A stretch of 32,298 nucleotides of DNA from Acrocarpospora catenulata (GTDB taxonomy: Bacteria > Actinomycetota > Actinomycetes > Streptosporangiales > Streptosporangiaceae): contig NZ_JAHCST010000087.1 of the NCBI RefSeq assembly GCF_018476525.1, positions 1-32,298 of the forward strand, given 5' to 3'. A program made the position numbers and the translations under genes. Positions 8,921 through 16,610 of the stretch are shown piece by piece (position 1 is the stretch's first letter; each line of letters begins with the position of its first letter). Under the pieces are notes generated by a model that was given only the letters and a program-made list of their open reading frames with translations, was not told where the DNA came from and did not search any database.

Positions 8921-10018
8921 TCAGGCCCCATCGGCCTTGATCAGCTTCTGCAGACGGTCGACGGTGTCCTTCGGGGTCTTCAGGTACTCGGCGATTCGCT
9001 CCTGCACCTGTGTTCCGGTGCTCGGCTCGATGTCGATCCCGATCTTCTTCGCCTCTTCGAGGAGGGCGGGATCCACGAGCGTGTCGGCGAGGGCCTTCCG
9101 CAGCGCTTCGAGGACGGGTGGCGACACGTCGGCGGGGGCCATCAGCGGTCGCGCCCACTCGTACCGGTCGGCGACCACCTTCAGCAGGTTCTTGTCGGCT
9201 TCTGCGCTGTCCTTGGTCAGGTCGGCGACGGTCGGGACGCCCTGCATGGTCGCGTGGTCGATCGGGCCGCCGATCTGCACCATCGGGATCAGCGTGCCGT
9301 CCGCGAGTTCGCTGCCCTTCTGCCGCAGCAGGCTGTCCCAGGTGCTGACGGTGCCGTCGACCTCGCCGCGGTCCAGGCCCAGCATCCGGGCGCTGGAGCC
9401 GCCGTACCCGAAGATCGGCCGCAGGTTGAGCTTGAGCAACTCGTTGAGGAGGACGTGCCCGGTGTGCGGGCCGTCGCCCACCGCGCCGTACGGGAGCCGG
9501 AGGTTCTTGGCGGCCACGGCCGCCAGGTCGCCCTTCTGGATGCCGGTTCGCTTGTGGACCGCGAGCACCTGCGGCGCCTTGGAGGTGGAGCCCAGCCACG
9601 GGATCTTGTCAGGGTCCCACCGGACGCCCAGCTCCGGGCCTTCGCCGAGCAGGGTGTAGAAGGGGATGTTGATGTCGGTCATCCCGATCGTCAGTCCGTC
9701 GCCCTTGGCGCCGTAGACGTGGTTGGTGGCGATCCGGGACTCGCCGCCGGCCATGTTCTCGACCACGACCGTCGGGTTGCCTGGCAGGTGCTTGCCGAGG
9801 TGCCGGCCGAGCATCCGGCAGGTGTTGTCCAGCGAACCGCCGGGTGCCTCGGAACAGATCAGTTTCAGGGTCTTGCCGGACCAGACGGCGGCCAGTGCGT
9901 CGGCCCCCATCGTTTCGGTCGTCGCGCCGTTCTCGCGGGCGCATCCGGTGGCGACGGCCAACGCCGCACCGCCCAAGCCGAGCACGAACCCACGACGTGA
10001 AATGCGTTCTGAGATCAT
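8921..10018 (-). CDS. TctC-family substrate-binding lipoprotein (Bug-type)
   Basis: A 365-residue extracytoplasmic solute receptor. The N-terminus has a twin-arginine signal (S-R-R-G-F-V-L-G, Arg 8-9), a hydrophobic stretch and a lipobox-like A-T-G-C ending at Cys 26, so it is predicted to be a Tat-exported lipoprotein. The body has the Bug/TctC features: P-G-G-S-L-D-N-T in the first binding loop, P-x-x-x-V-V-V-E-N-M-x-G-G-E, and a D-G-T-V-S-T-W-D-S region in the second lobe. These proteins bind carboxylic acids, including aromatic and tricarboxylic ones, and deliver them to TctA/TctB. It is the first gene of the leftward block, directly behind operator B. The ligand cannot be predicted from sequence. 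Confidence 0.9.
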   Translation of the reverse strand: MISERISRRGFVLGLGGAALAVATGCARENGATTETMGADALAAVWSGKTLKLICSEAPGGSLDNTCRMLGRHLGKHLPGNPTVVVENMAGGESRIATNHVYGAKGDGLTIGMTDINIPFYTLLGEGPELGVRWDPDKIPWLGSTSKAPQVLAVHKRTGIQKGDLAAVAAKNLRLPYGAVGDGPHTGHVLLNELLKLNLRPIFGYGGSSARMLGLDRGEVDGTVSTWDSLLRQKGSELADGTLIPMVQIGGPIDHATMQGVPTVADLTKDSAEADKNLLKVVADRYEWARPLMAPADVSPPVLEALRKALADTLVDPALLEEAKKIGIDIEPSTGTQVQERIAEYLKTPKDTVDRLQKLIKADGA

Positions 10019-10053
10019 CGCACACTCCCTTTCGCGTCGTGATATTAGTCACC

Positions 10054-10078
10054 TTGGACTAAAGGTCTAACCTTTGAT
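10054..10078. promoter_or_regulatory. Operator-like site B (tctC promoter)
   Basis: Contains a perfect 15-bp palindrome with a 3-nt centre, AAAGGT-CTA-ACCTTT (10061-10075), preceded by TTGGACT. TTGGACTAAAGGTCT is also found at 20306-20288 on the other strand. It lies 36 nt upstream of the TctC start codon. Confidence 0.7.
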
Positions 10079-10154
10079 GGCAACTTTTACCGGAGCGTTA
10101 CATACCGGACAAGAGGGGTGCATCCTCTCCCGTTAATGACCCCATTGCGCTCGC

Positions 10155-10179
10155 TTGGGCCAATGGTATGTTGTTTAGC
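10155..10179. promoter_or_regulatory. Operator-like site G (Rieske promoter), weaker match
   Basis: TTGGGCCAATGGTATG matches the TTGG-N4-ATGGT half of the other sites but lacks a good ACCA right arm. It is about 76 nt upstream of the Rieske start, so the divergent 10,019-10,255 region would hold one site per direction. The remainder of this intergenic region shows nothing else I can name. Confidence 0.4.
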
Positions 10180-10255
10180 ACTTCGTGGCCGCGTCTGCTT
10201 CCGGCGTTGAACCGCGGTCGATGGCGAGGGATCAGACGTTGAGAGGAAGACGAGG

Positions 10256-11542
10256 ATGCTCAGACCAGAGCTCAACGAGCTACTGACGCAGACCGGTCCT
10301 GGTATGCCGATGGGTGAGCTGTTCCGGCAGTACTGGATCCCCGCCCTGCTCGCCGAGGAGTTGCCGGAGGACGACTGCGCGCCGGTCCGGGTGAAGATCC
10401 TGTCGGAGCGCCTGATCGCCTTCCGGGACAGCCAGGGCCGGTACGGCTTGATCGACGAGTTCTGCGCGCACCGCGGCGCGTCCCTGTGGTTCGGCCGCAA
10501 CGAGGAGGGCGGCCTGCGATGTGCCTACCACGGGTGGAAGTACGACGTGACCGGCCAGTGCGTCGAGGTGCCCTCCGAGCCGGAGAACAGCAACTTCTGC
10601 GCCAACGTCAAGCTCACCGCGTACCCGCTCATCAAGGTCGGCGACATCCTGTGGACCCACATGGGCGACCCCGCGAGTCGTCCCGAGCCGCCGGAGTTCG
10701 AGTTCGTCCACGTCCCCTCGGAGCAGACCTACACCTCCAAGCGCTGGCAGGAGTGCAACTGGCTGCAGGCGCTGGAGGGCGGCATCGACTCCAGCCATGT
10801 GACCTGGCTGCACTCGGGAGCGCTCAGGAGCGACCCGCTGTTCAAGGGTGCCAAGGGCAACCAGTACAACATCGGCGACCTGAAGCCCTTCTTCGAGGTC
10901 GCGGAGGCCGACGGCGGCCTGTTCGTCGGCGCGCGCCGCAACGCCGAGGACGGCAAGTACTACTGGCGCATCACCCCGTGGATCATGCCGAGCTTCACGA
11001 TGGTCCCGCCGCGGGGCGACCATCCCGTGCACGGCCACTTCTGGGTGCCGATCGACGACGAGAACTGCTGGGTCTACACCTTCGACTACCACCCGGTCCG
11101 GGCGTTGACGGCGGCCGAGCGGCAGGCCATGGAGGACGGCTTCGGGGTGCACAGCGAGAACATCCCCGGCACCTACCGGCCGGTGCGGAACAAGGACAAC
11201 GACTACCTGATGGACCGCGAGGCGCAGCGGCAGGGGAAGCACTTCTCCGGGGTCGAGGGCATCGCGATCCAGGACTCCTCGCTGCAGGAGAGCATGGGCC
11301 CCATCGTCGACCGGACCAAGGAGCGGCTCGTCCCCGCCGACAGCGGCATCATCAAGGCCCGCCAGAAACTGCGGAAGGCCGCGCTGGCCCTGCGCGACCA
11401 CGGGGTGACCCCGCCCGGGGTGGACCCCGCCCACCACCGGGTGCGGTCGGCCGCGATCGTGCTGCCCCGGGAGGATTCGTTCCTGGAATCCTGCCGCGAC
11501 GCCGTGACGGCCACCCCCGGCGTCCCGCAGACCACGGTCTGA
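10256..11542 (+). CDS. Rieske non-haem iron oxygenase, phthalate 4,5-dioxygenase/LigXa-like alpha subunit
   Basis: A 428-residue ring-hydroxylating oxygenase. The N-terminal Rieske domain binds [2Fe-2S] through C-x-H (Cys 70, His 72) and C-x2-H (Cys 89, His 92). The catalytic domain has the mononuclear iron motif D-x2-H-x4-H (Asp 178, His 181, His 186). The opening, with G-P-G-M-P-M-G-E-L-F-R-Q-Y-W, and the overall length fit the phthalate 4,5-dioxygenase / LigXa / O-demethylase group rather than the alpha-beta naphthalene type; no beta subunit gene is present. It would hydroxylate or demethylate an aromatic acid using electrons from a ferredoxin, most likely the one at 19,821-20,144. ATG start with GAGAGGAAG upstream. 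First gene of a rightward unit whose promoter region carries site G. Confidence 0.9.
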   Translation: MLRPELNELLTQTGPGMPMGELFRQYWIPALLAEELPEDDCAPVRVKILSERLIAFRDSQGRYGLIDEFCAHRGASLWFGRNEEGGLRCAYHGWKYDVTGQCVEVPSEPENSNFCANVKLTAYPLIKVGDILWTHMGDPASRPEPPEFEFVHVPSEQTYTSKRWQECNWLQALEGGIDSSHVTWLHSGALRSDPLFKGAKGNQYNIGDLKPFFEVAEADGGLFVGARRNAEDGKYYWRITPWIMPSFTMVPPRGDHPVHGHFWVPIDDENCWVYTFDYHPVRALTAAERQAMEDGFGVHSENIPGTYRPVRNKDNDYLMDREAQRQGKHFSGVEGIAIQDSSLQESMGPIVDRTKERLVPADSGIIKARQKLRKAALALRDHGVTPPGVDPAHHRVRSAAIVLPREDSFLESCRDAVTATPGVPQTTV

Positions 11543-11544
11543 CC

Positions 11545-12051
11545 ATGCAGAACCGTCCGATACTCCTCAACAGCTGCGCCAGGGCCGCCACGGCGGCCGA
11601 GGCCCGCTTCAGGATCGACGCGCCGATCACCCCGTCCCGGGGAGCCCGAGTGGTGGCACTGGACCGGCGGGCGGAGTCGATCGTCCGCCGCGTGGCCGAG
11701 CAACGCTGGTCCAGCGCCCGGTTCTTCGTGTGCGAGTCCCCCGGATCGAGCAACGGGGACATGGCCGATGTGGCGCTGCTGTCCACCGACGGATCCGCGT
11801 CACGACTCAGCACGGAGCTGATCGGCGCGGACGTCGCGGTGATGGTCGCCACCGCCGACGACGGCGCCGAGGCGGCCTGCGCGATCGGTGACGCCTGCAC
11901 CCTGCGCGGAATCATGACGGCCGGCGTGGTGATCTCCGACGGCTTCGGCGCCGAGGCGACGGTCTCGGCGCTCCGGCCGCACGCCAGGGTCCTCATGGTG
12001 ACGCGCGACGAACACGACGTGGCCGAGGTGCTCAGCGCGTTGCGCGCCTAG
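11545..12051 (+). CDS. Unrecognised protein in the Rieske operon
   Basis: A 168-residue protein that I do not recognise. The ATG is 2 nt after the Rieske stop and the gene ends 21 nt before the PanB-like gene, so it belongs to the operon. There is no signal peptide or membrane segment. The second half alternates hydrophobic strands and helices (A-D-V-A-V-M-V-A-T-A-D-D-G-A-E-A-A, then G-I-M-T-A-G-V-V-I, then A-R-V-L-M-V-T), giving an alpha/beta, Rossmann- or FtsZ-like look without a nucleotide-binding signature. It has several Cys residues in the first 130 positions but no metal motif. It may be an accessory or binding subunit for the oxygenase or for the PanB-like enzyme; this is only context. 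Confidence 0.75.
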   Translation: MQNRPILLNSCARAATAAEARFRIDAPITPSRGARVVALDRRAESIVRRVAEQRWSSARFFVCESPGSSNGDMADVALLSTDGSASRLSTELIGADVAVMVATADDGAEAACAIGDACTLRGIMTAGVVISDGFGAEATVSALRPHARVLMVTRDEHDVAEVLSALRA

Positions 12052-12072
12052 GTCTGGAAAGGTGAGGCGGGA

Positions 12073-12906
12073 GTGGAAACCAAGGTCACGCTACCCGGGC
12101 TGACGGCCATGAAGCGGGACCGGCGGAAGATCGTCGGCGTGGTGGTCTGGGACTACCAGATGGCGCGGATCGTCGACCGGGTGGGCGTGGACATCCTCTC
12201 GGTCGGCGACACCGTCGGCGTCAACCTCTGGGGGCAGTCCAATCCCCTGGAGGTGACGATGGATCAGATGATCGTCGTCGCCCAGGCGGTCCGCAGAGGG
12301 GCGAAGCGGGCCCTGGTCAGCTGTGACTTCCCCTTCGGTCCGCTGCAGGAGGGACCGGGCAGCGCGGTGCGGGCCGCGATCAGGCTGGCGAAGGAGGCCG
12401 GCGTCGACCTGGTGAAGCTGGACGGCGCCGCCGATCACCTGGACGCGGTCACGGCCGTCACCCGGGCGGGCGTACCCGTCTTCGCCCAGTTCGGGATCAC
12501 GCCGCAGACGGCGTTGCGGTACGGCGTGCCGTACACCGTCGATCCCGGGTCGCGCGCCGAGGTGCCGGTGGAGCTGAAGGACGAGCTGGTCGCCGAGGCC
12601 CGGCGGCTGGAGGCGGCGGGCGCCGCCCTGCTCGACTTCACCAACTCGGGACCGATCGTCGGCCCGGAGGTCGCGCGTGCGGTGTCGGTACCGGTCCTGG
12701 GCGGGTTCGGCGGCGGCCCCTGGCTCGACGGCCGGATGCGGATGGCGAACGCGGCCATCGGCTATGCCGCGTCGGCGCTGGACGAGCCCGTGGAGACCTA
12801 CGCCGATGTGGCGCGGATCAGCCATGACGCCATCGCCGCCTACGCCGAGGACGTACGCGCCGGACGCCAGATCAGGGGCGGCGCCCCCCGGCCGAGCAGA
12901 ACGTGA
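12073..12906 (+). CDS. PanB-like (ketopantoate hydroxymethyltransferase family) enzyme with altered active site
   Basis: A 277-residue TIM-barrel protein that aligns along its length with PanB, the 3-methyl-2-oxobutanoate hydroxymethyltransferase of pantothenate synthesis. The metal-binding Asp residues are kept: V-G-D-T (Asp 46) and S-C-D-F-P-F (Asp 85). The V-K-L-D segment keeps Lys 115 but has Asp for Glu. PanB's His in G-H-L-G-L-T-P-Q is Gln 139 here (Q-F-G-I-T-P-Q). The catalytic Glu of V-L-E-C-V-P is replaced by Thr 190 in L-D-F-T-N-S-G. It is therefore probably not a pantothenate enzyme but a C-C lyase or aldolase of the PEP mutase/isocitrate lyase superfamily acting in this pathway. 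GTG start with AAAGGTGAGG upstream; its stop lies just before the ribosome binding site of the hydrolase gene. Confidence 0.75.
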   Translation: METKVTLPGLTAMKRDRRKIVGVVVWDYQMARIVDRVGVDILSVGDTVGVNLWGQSNPLEVTMDQMIVVAQAVRRGAKRALVSCDFPFGPLQEGPGSAVRAAIRLAKEAGVDLVKLDGAADHLDAVTAVTRAGVPVFAQFGITPQTALRYGVPYTVDPGSRAEVPVELKDELVAEARRLEAAGAALLDFTNSGPIVGPEVARAVSVPVLGGFGGGPWLDGRMRMANAAIGYAASALDEPVETYADVARISHDAIAAYAEDVRAGRQIRGGAPRPSRT

Positions 12907-12917
12907 AAGGAGACGTC

Positions 12918-13766
12918 GTGCCCACCGAGATCATCGAAGGTATCGCCACCCGGTACGAGGTGGCCGGTTCAGGACCGCCGCTGCTCATGTTCTCGCCCGG
13001 CGGCTTCAACGCCACCCTGGACAACTGGCGGTCCCAGGGCGTCTACCGGCGCCTCGGTCTGCTGGACCACCTGACCAAGGAGTACACCTGCATCACGTTC
13101 GACCGCCGTGAGTCCGGGCTGTCCGGAGGCAGGGTCGAACGGCTCGGTTGGGCCGCCTACGTCGCGCAGGGCAGGGGACTGCTCCAGCGCCTGGGCGTCG
13201 AACGGGCGCATCTCATGGGCGGATGCGTCGGCTGCTCCATCGTCACGACGTTCGCGGTCGCCCACCCCGAGGCGGTGCTGAGCATGGTGCTCTTCTCCCC
13301 CGCGGGCGGCGTCCGGTACCGCATGACCCAGCACGAGCGGCTGGGCCGGCACCTGGCCTACGTCGCCGAGCACGGCCTGGCGGGGGTCGTCGCCCTGGCC
13401 AGGACCGGCGACAAGCCGTTCACCCAGGACGCACGGGTGGGCCCGTGGGTGACCGTCATCCGGCGGGATCCCGCCTTCGCGGACAGCTACGCCCGCCTGG
13501 ATCCCGACCGGTACGCGGTCCTGGTGACCGGCATGACCCGGACGCTGTTCGACCGGGACACCGTGCCGGGGCCGGAACCGGAGGATCTCCTGCGGCTGGA
13601 CGTTCCCGCGCTGATCGTGCCGGGCCAGGACGCCTCGCACGCGACGTCGGCGGCCCGCTACCTCCAGGAGTGCCTGCCCCGCGCCGAGTACTGGGACGTG
13701 CCGGTCGACGAACAGACCGAGCTGACGGCGCCGGCCCGCGTGCTGGAGTTCCTGGCCCGGCGGTAG
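12918..13766 (+). CDS. Alpha/beta hydrolase with Cys nucleophile
   Basis: A 282-residue alpha/beta hydrolase. The oxyanion region S-P-G-G-F (26-30) and the D-R-R-E-S-G-L-S segment (62-69) are typical. The nucleophile elbow reads G-G-C-V-G-C-S, so the nucleophile is Cys 103 in place of Ser, as in dienelactone hydrolase. The expected catalytic His near the C-terminus is not evident: the usual G-H-x-P region reads D-V-P-V-D-E-Q-T-E. The start at 12,918 was chosen because AAAGGAG stands 6 nt upstream; a longer frame from 12,903 would overlap the PanB-like gene by 4 nt. Possible roles are hydrolysis of a lactone, thioester or ring-fission product, or a non-hydrolytic function. Confidence 0.75.
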   Translation: MPTEIIEGIATRYEVAGSGPPLLMFSPGGFNATLDNWRSQGVYRRLGLLDHLTKEYTCITFDRRESGLSGGRVERLGWAAYVAQGRGLLQRLGVERAHLMGGCVGCSIVTTFAVAHPEAVLSMVLFSPAGGVRYRMTQHERLGRHLAYVAEHGLAGVVALARTGDKPFTQDARVGPWVTVIRRDPAFADSYARLDPDRYAVLVTGMTRTLFDRDTVPGPEPEDLLRLDVPALIVPGQDASHATSAARYLQECLPRAEYWDVPVDEQTELTAPARVLEFLARR

Positions 13767-13776
13767 GCCGTCTTCC

Positions 13777-14694
13777 TCAGGCGATCAGGTTGTGCGTGCT
13801 CTCGGGGAAGAGGTCCGTCACGGCGGGCGGACGGTCGAGAATGCGCTGGCGCACCGCGTGGGAGATCAGTTCTTCGATCATCGCCAGGTTCGGTGCGATG
13901 CCGTAGGGCAGCGGGTCCTGGCCGGTCGTCTCCATCACCCGCCGGTACATCAGGTCGGTGGGGTCGGTGCCCAGGCGTTCGACGTACAGCCTTTTGGCCG
14001 CGGCGAACGCCTCGAAGAGTGCGGTCGCCAGTCCGGGATGCTCCTTGAGCAGGTCGTCCCGGACGACGACGAGGTGGTTGATGGGGTAGAGCCCGCGCCG
14101 GGCCAGCGCCGCGAAGGCCGCCTCCTCGGCGTCGGGGATCAGCGGCAGGAGGCCGCTTTCCTGCACGCCGATGGCGGCGGCGAGCTCGCCGGTGGCCACC
14201 AACGTCGCCAGCTTCGCCCCGGCCCGCATCGGGACGACGTTCGCCGGGGGCAGGTACTCGGCCACGTGCTCGTCGCCGGAGGGCACCCACGTCACCCGCT
14301 CCAGGTCGACGCCGTACTCGTCCTGCAGGATGCCCCGCGCCCACACGCCCGTGGTCACGGTGTAGCCGCGGTTGACGCCCACCCTGCGGCCTTCGAGATC
14401 CCCCGGCGTCCGGACGCCGGCGCCGCGCACGATGGCGCCGTGGTGGAAGCCGCGGACCAGGAAGATCGGCAGGGCGGTGAAGCGCTTGCCGTGCGCCTTG
14501 GCGCAGAGGTAGGTGGTGAACGCCATCTCGCAGACGTCGAACTCCAGGTCCCGCACCATCCGCCGGAACGCGTGGACGAGGACGGGGACCTCCTCGAAGT
14601 CGAGGGCGAAACCCTCGGGCGTCACCTGTCCGTCCTTGAGGGCCCGGTTGTTCCCCTGGGTCCTGGTCACCGTCCTGAGCCGTACCGGCGCCAT
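13777..14694 (-). CDS. Pht5-like / NMT1-THI5-like periplasmic-binding-fold protein without signal peptide
   Basis: A 305-residue protein of the type 2 periplasmic-binding fold, related to the 4,5-dihydroxyphthalate decarboxylase-like protein at 17,629-18,621 but divergent. Shared features are a short N-terminal strand ending T-R-T-Q-G-N-N-R-A-L, a F-R-R-M-V-R-D-L-E-F-D-V-C-E-M block, F-L-V-R-G-F-H-H-G (compare F-P-S-R-S-F-R-H-G), a V-W-A-R-G-I-L segment and a N-H-L-V-V-V-R-D-D block. No signal peptide is seen, so it is cytoplasmic and probably enzymatic, for example a decarboxylase, rather than a transport receptor. ATG at 14,694 follows GAGGAG. It is convergent with the hydrolase (10 nt apart) and divergent from the dehydrogenase, with operator C between. 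Confidence 0.75.
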   Translation of the reverse strand: MAPVRLRTVTRTQGNNRALKDGQVTPEGFALDFEEVPVLVHAFRRMVRDLEFDVCEMAFTTYLCAKAHGKRFTALPIFLVRGFHHGAIVRGAGVRTPGDLEGRRVGVNRGYTVTTGVWARGILQDEYGVDLERVTWVPSGDEHVAEYLPPANVVPMRAGAKLATLVATGELAAAIGVQESGLLPLIPDAEEAAFAALARRGLYPINHLVVVRDDLLKEHPGLATALFEAFAAAKRLYVERLGTDPTDLMYRRVMETTGQDPLPYGIAPNLAMIEELISHAVRQRILDRPPAVTDLFPESTHNLIA

Positions 14695-14742
14695 CCGCTC
14701 CTCGTCCCTTCCTTCGTCGCTATGTCGCAGGCACGATAACAT

Positions 14743-14767
14743 GATAAGTGTTAGTCCATAAGACCAA
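14743..14767. promoter_or_regulatory. Operator-like site C (between Pht5-like gene and dehydrogenase)
   Basis: On the minus strand it reads TTGGTCTTATGGACTAAC, matching the consensus of the other sites (TTGGWCTAATGGTCTAACC). It sits in the 112-nt divergent region and could control both directions. Confidence 0.65.
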
Positions 14768-14806
14768 TCGCTCGCTCCGCGAACACGAACCCAGGGAGAA
14801 CGGTCC

Positions 14807-15916
14807 ATGGCAGAGCAGGTCCTGGCGGCCGTGCGGACAGGAAGCGGCACCACGGAGTTCCGCGAATACCCGATGCCGGACGTCCCCGATGACGGCGCCC
14901 TGCTGAAGGTCGAAGTGGCCGGCATCTGCGGCACCGACGTCAAGATGTACGCGAAACCGGTCATCAACGACCCGGTCATCATGGGACACGAGAACGTCGG
15001 GATCATCGCCAAGGCGGGCCGCGTGTTCCGCGAGCGGCAGGGCGTGGCCGAGGGGGACCGGGTCTTCGTCGAGCACTACGTCCCCTGCCGCCGGTGCGCG
15101 TGGTGCCATCTCGGCGAGTACCGGCACTGCGAGGCCACCGACTGGCGGACGAACCCGGACGCCCGCCGCTACGGCTACACCTCCGCCGAGAACCCGTACC
15201 ACCTGTGGGGCGGCTTCGCCGGCTACCTGTACCTCCCGTGGAACGCCGTCCTGCACAAGGTGCCGGAGGGAGTCTCGGCCGAGCTGGCGGGGATCGTGAC
15301 CCCGCTCTCCAACGGCATCGAGTGGGCGCTGCTGGAGGCCGGCATCGGCTACGACTCCACCGTCCTGATCCAGGGGCCCGGCCAGCAGGGGCTGTCCCAG
15401 GTGGTCGCCTGCAAGCAGGCCGGGGCCTCGCTCATCATCGTGACCGGCACGACCCGCGACGCGGCCCGGCTGGAACTCGCCAAGGCGCTGGGCGCCGACC
15501 ACGTCATCGACATCCAGCTGGAGGATGCCCTGGACCGCATCATGGCCATCACCGGCGGCAAGGGCGTCGACGTCGTTCTCGACTGCACGGCCGGCGCCGG
15601 TGTCGCGCCCGTCCTGCTCGGCATCGACGCCCTCAAACGGCGGGCCGGCACCCTGCTGGTCCAGGGGGAGCTGGCGGCCTTCCCCGACTTCCCGATCAAG
15701 AAGGTGGCCGAGAAGGCCATCACCGTTCGCAGCGCCCGCGGCCACAGCTACCGCGCCTGTGAACTCGCGATCGCCCAGCTGGCGGCCGGCCGGTTCCCGC
15801 TCGACCGGCTCACCACGCACACCTTCGGGCTCGCCGAGGTGGACCGCGCCATCAGGGCGGTCGGCGGCGAGGGCGAGACCGGGGTCATCCACGTGTCCCT
15901 GCTGCCGTGGAAGTGA
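14807..15916 (+). CDS. Zinc-dependent medium-chain alcohol dehydrogenase
   Basis: A 369-residue MDR-family dehydrogenase. The catalytic zinc site is visible as G-I-C-G-T-D (Cys 41) and G-H-E-N (His 61, Glu 62). The structural zinc site is four Cys at 94, 97, 100 and 108 (C-x2-C-x2-C-x7-C). The nucleotide-binding fold has G-P-G-Q-Q-G-L near 185. It should oxidise an alcohol or a dihydrodiol with NAD(P)+ in the cytoplasm. First gene of the dehydrogenase-aldolase-hydratase-decarboxylase operon; the ATG follows AGGGAGAA and the next gene starts 2 nt after its stop. In the pathway it may rearomatise a cis-diol made by the Rieske enzyme or oxidise a hemiacetal; the phthalate diol dehydrogenase known from pseudomonads is of another family, so this is inference. 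Confidence 0.88.
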   Translation: MAEQVLAAVRTGSGTTEFREYPMPDVPDDGALLKVEVAGICGTDVKMYAKPVINDPVIMGHENVGIIAKAGRVFRERQGVAEGDRVFVEHYVPCRRCAWCHLGEYRHCEATDWRTNPDARRYGYTSAENPYHLWGGFAGYLYLPWNAVLHKVPEGVSAELAGIVTPLSNGIEWALLEAGIGYDSTVLIQGPGQQGLSQVVACKQAGASLIIVTGTTRDAARLELAKALGADHVIDIQLEDALDRIMAITGGKGVDVVLDCTAGAGVAPVLLGIDALKRRAGTLLVQGELAAFPDFPIKKVAEKAITVRSARGHSYRACELAIAQLAAGRFPLDRLTTHTFGLAEVDRAIRAVGGEGETGVIHVSLLPWK

Positions 15917-15917
15917 C

Positions 15918-16610
15918 ATGGGAATCGTCGTGCGTAACATCCGCCGTGCCGACCGGTCCGTTGTGGACGCCTTCGGGGAGCTCGGCGTGGCGACCATCCA
16001 CGAGGCGCAGGGCCGTACCGGCCTGCTGGACGTGCGGCTGCGACCGGTTTATCCGGGTGCGCGGGTCAGCGGGAGCGCAGTGACCGTCAGCGTGCCTCCG
16101 GGCGACAACTGGATGATCCATGTGGCCGTGGAGCAGTGCCGGGCCGGTGACGTCCTGGTGGTGGCGCCCACGTCCGGGTCCGAGGCGGGCTACTTCGGTG
16201 AACTGCTCGCCACCGCGCTACAGGCGCGCGGCGTGCGGGGTCTGGTCATCGACGCCGGGTGCCGCGACGTGCCCGAGCTGGCGCGGATGGCCTTCCCTGT
16301 CTGGTCGCGGTACGTCTCGGCCATCGGCACCGTCAAGGAGACCCTCGGCAGCGTCAACGTCCCGATCGTCTGCGCGGGCCAGAGCGTGGCCCCGGGTGAC
16401 GTGGTGGTCGCCGACGACGACGGCGTCGTCGTGGTGCCCCGACGCGAGGCCGCGCAGGTGCTGGCGGCCTCCCGCGTACGGGAGGAGCGGGAAGCCGTCT
16501 CCCGTAAGCGCTACCAGGCCGGAGAACTCAGTCTCGACGTGCAGGACATGCGCGAGCGGCTCGCCCGCAAGGGCCTGCGGTACGTCGACCAGGAAGCGGA
16601 CCAGCAATGA
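15918..16610 (+). CDS. ligK: 4-carboxy-4-hydroxy-2-oxoadipate aldolase (LigK/ProA type, RraA fold)
   Basis: A 230-residue RraA-fold protein that resembles the class II aldolase LigK/ProA along its whole length, including [10 protein letters not shown] (28-37), [11 protein letters not shown] (60-70), the metal/substrate motif I-D-A-G-C-R-D (Arg 116, Asp 117) and [13 protein letters not shown]. These enzymes cleave 4-carboxy-4-hydroxy-2-oxoadipate to pyruvate and oxaloacetate with a divalent metal, the last step of the protocatechuate 4,5-cleavage and gallate pathways. Its stop overlaps the LigJ-like start as ATGA, so the two consecutive pathway enzymes are translationally coupled. This pairing strongly supports the assignment; generic RraA regulators of RNase E lack such context. 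Confidence 0.88.
   Translation: MGIVVRNIRRADRSVVDAFGELGVATIHEAQGRTGLLDVRLRPVYPGARVSGSAVTVSVPPGDNWMIHVAVEQCRAGDVLVVAPTSGSEAGYFGELLATALQARGVRGLVIDAGCRDVPELARMAFPVWSRYVSAIGTVKETLGSVNVPIVCAGQSVAPGDVVVADDDGVVVVPRREAAQVLAASRVREEREAVSRKRYQAGELSLDVQDMRERLARKGLRYVDQEADQQ

Noticed and set aside
5319-9599. A 1426-codon leftward open frame
   Set aside because: Its first two thirds are an Arg/Gly/Pro-rich shadow of the TctC and TctA-TctB genes in another frame. Only the last 460 codons, from the GTG at 6701, encode a real protein (MmgE/PrpD 2).
10087-10500. A 137-codon leftward frame across the Rieske promoter
   Set aside because: It overlaps the Rieske N-terminus on the opposite strand, covers operator-like site G, and its product shows no domain.
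15918-16610. RraA, regulator of RNase E activity
   Set aside because: The protein follows LigK/ProA throughout and overlaps the LigJ-like hydratase gene, so the aldolase assignment is much better supported.
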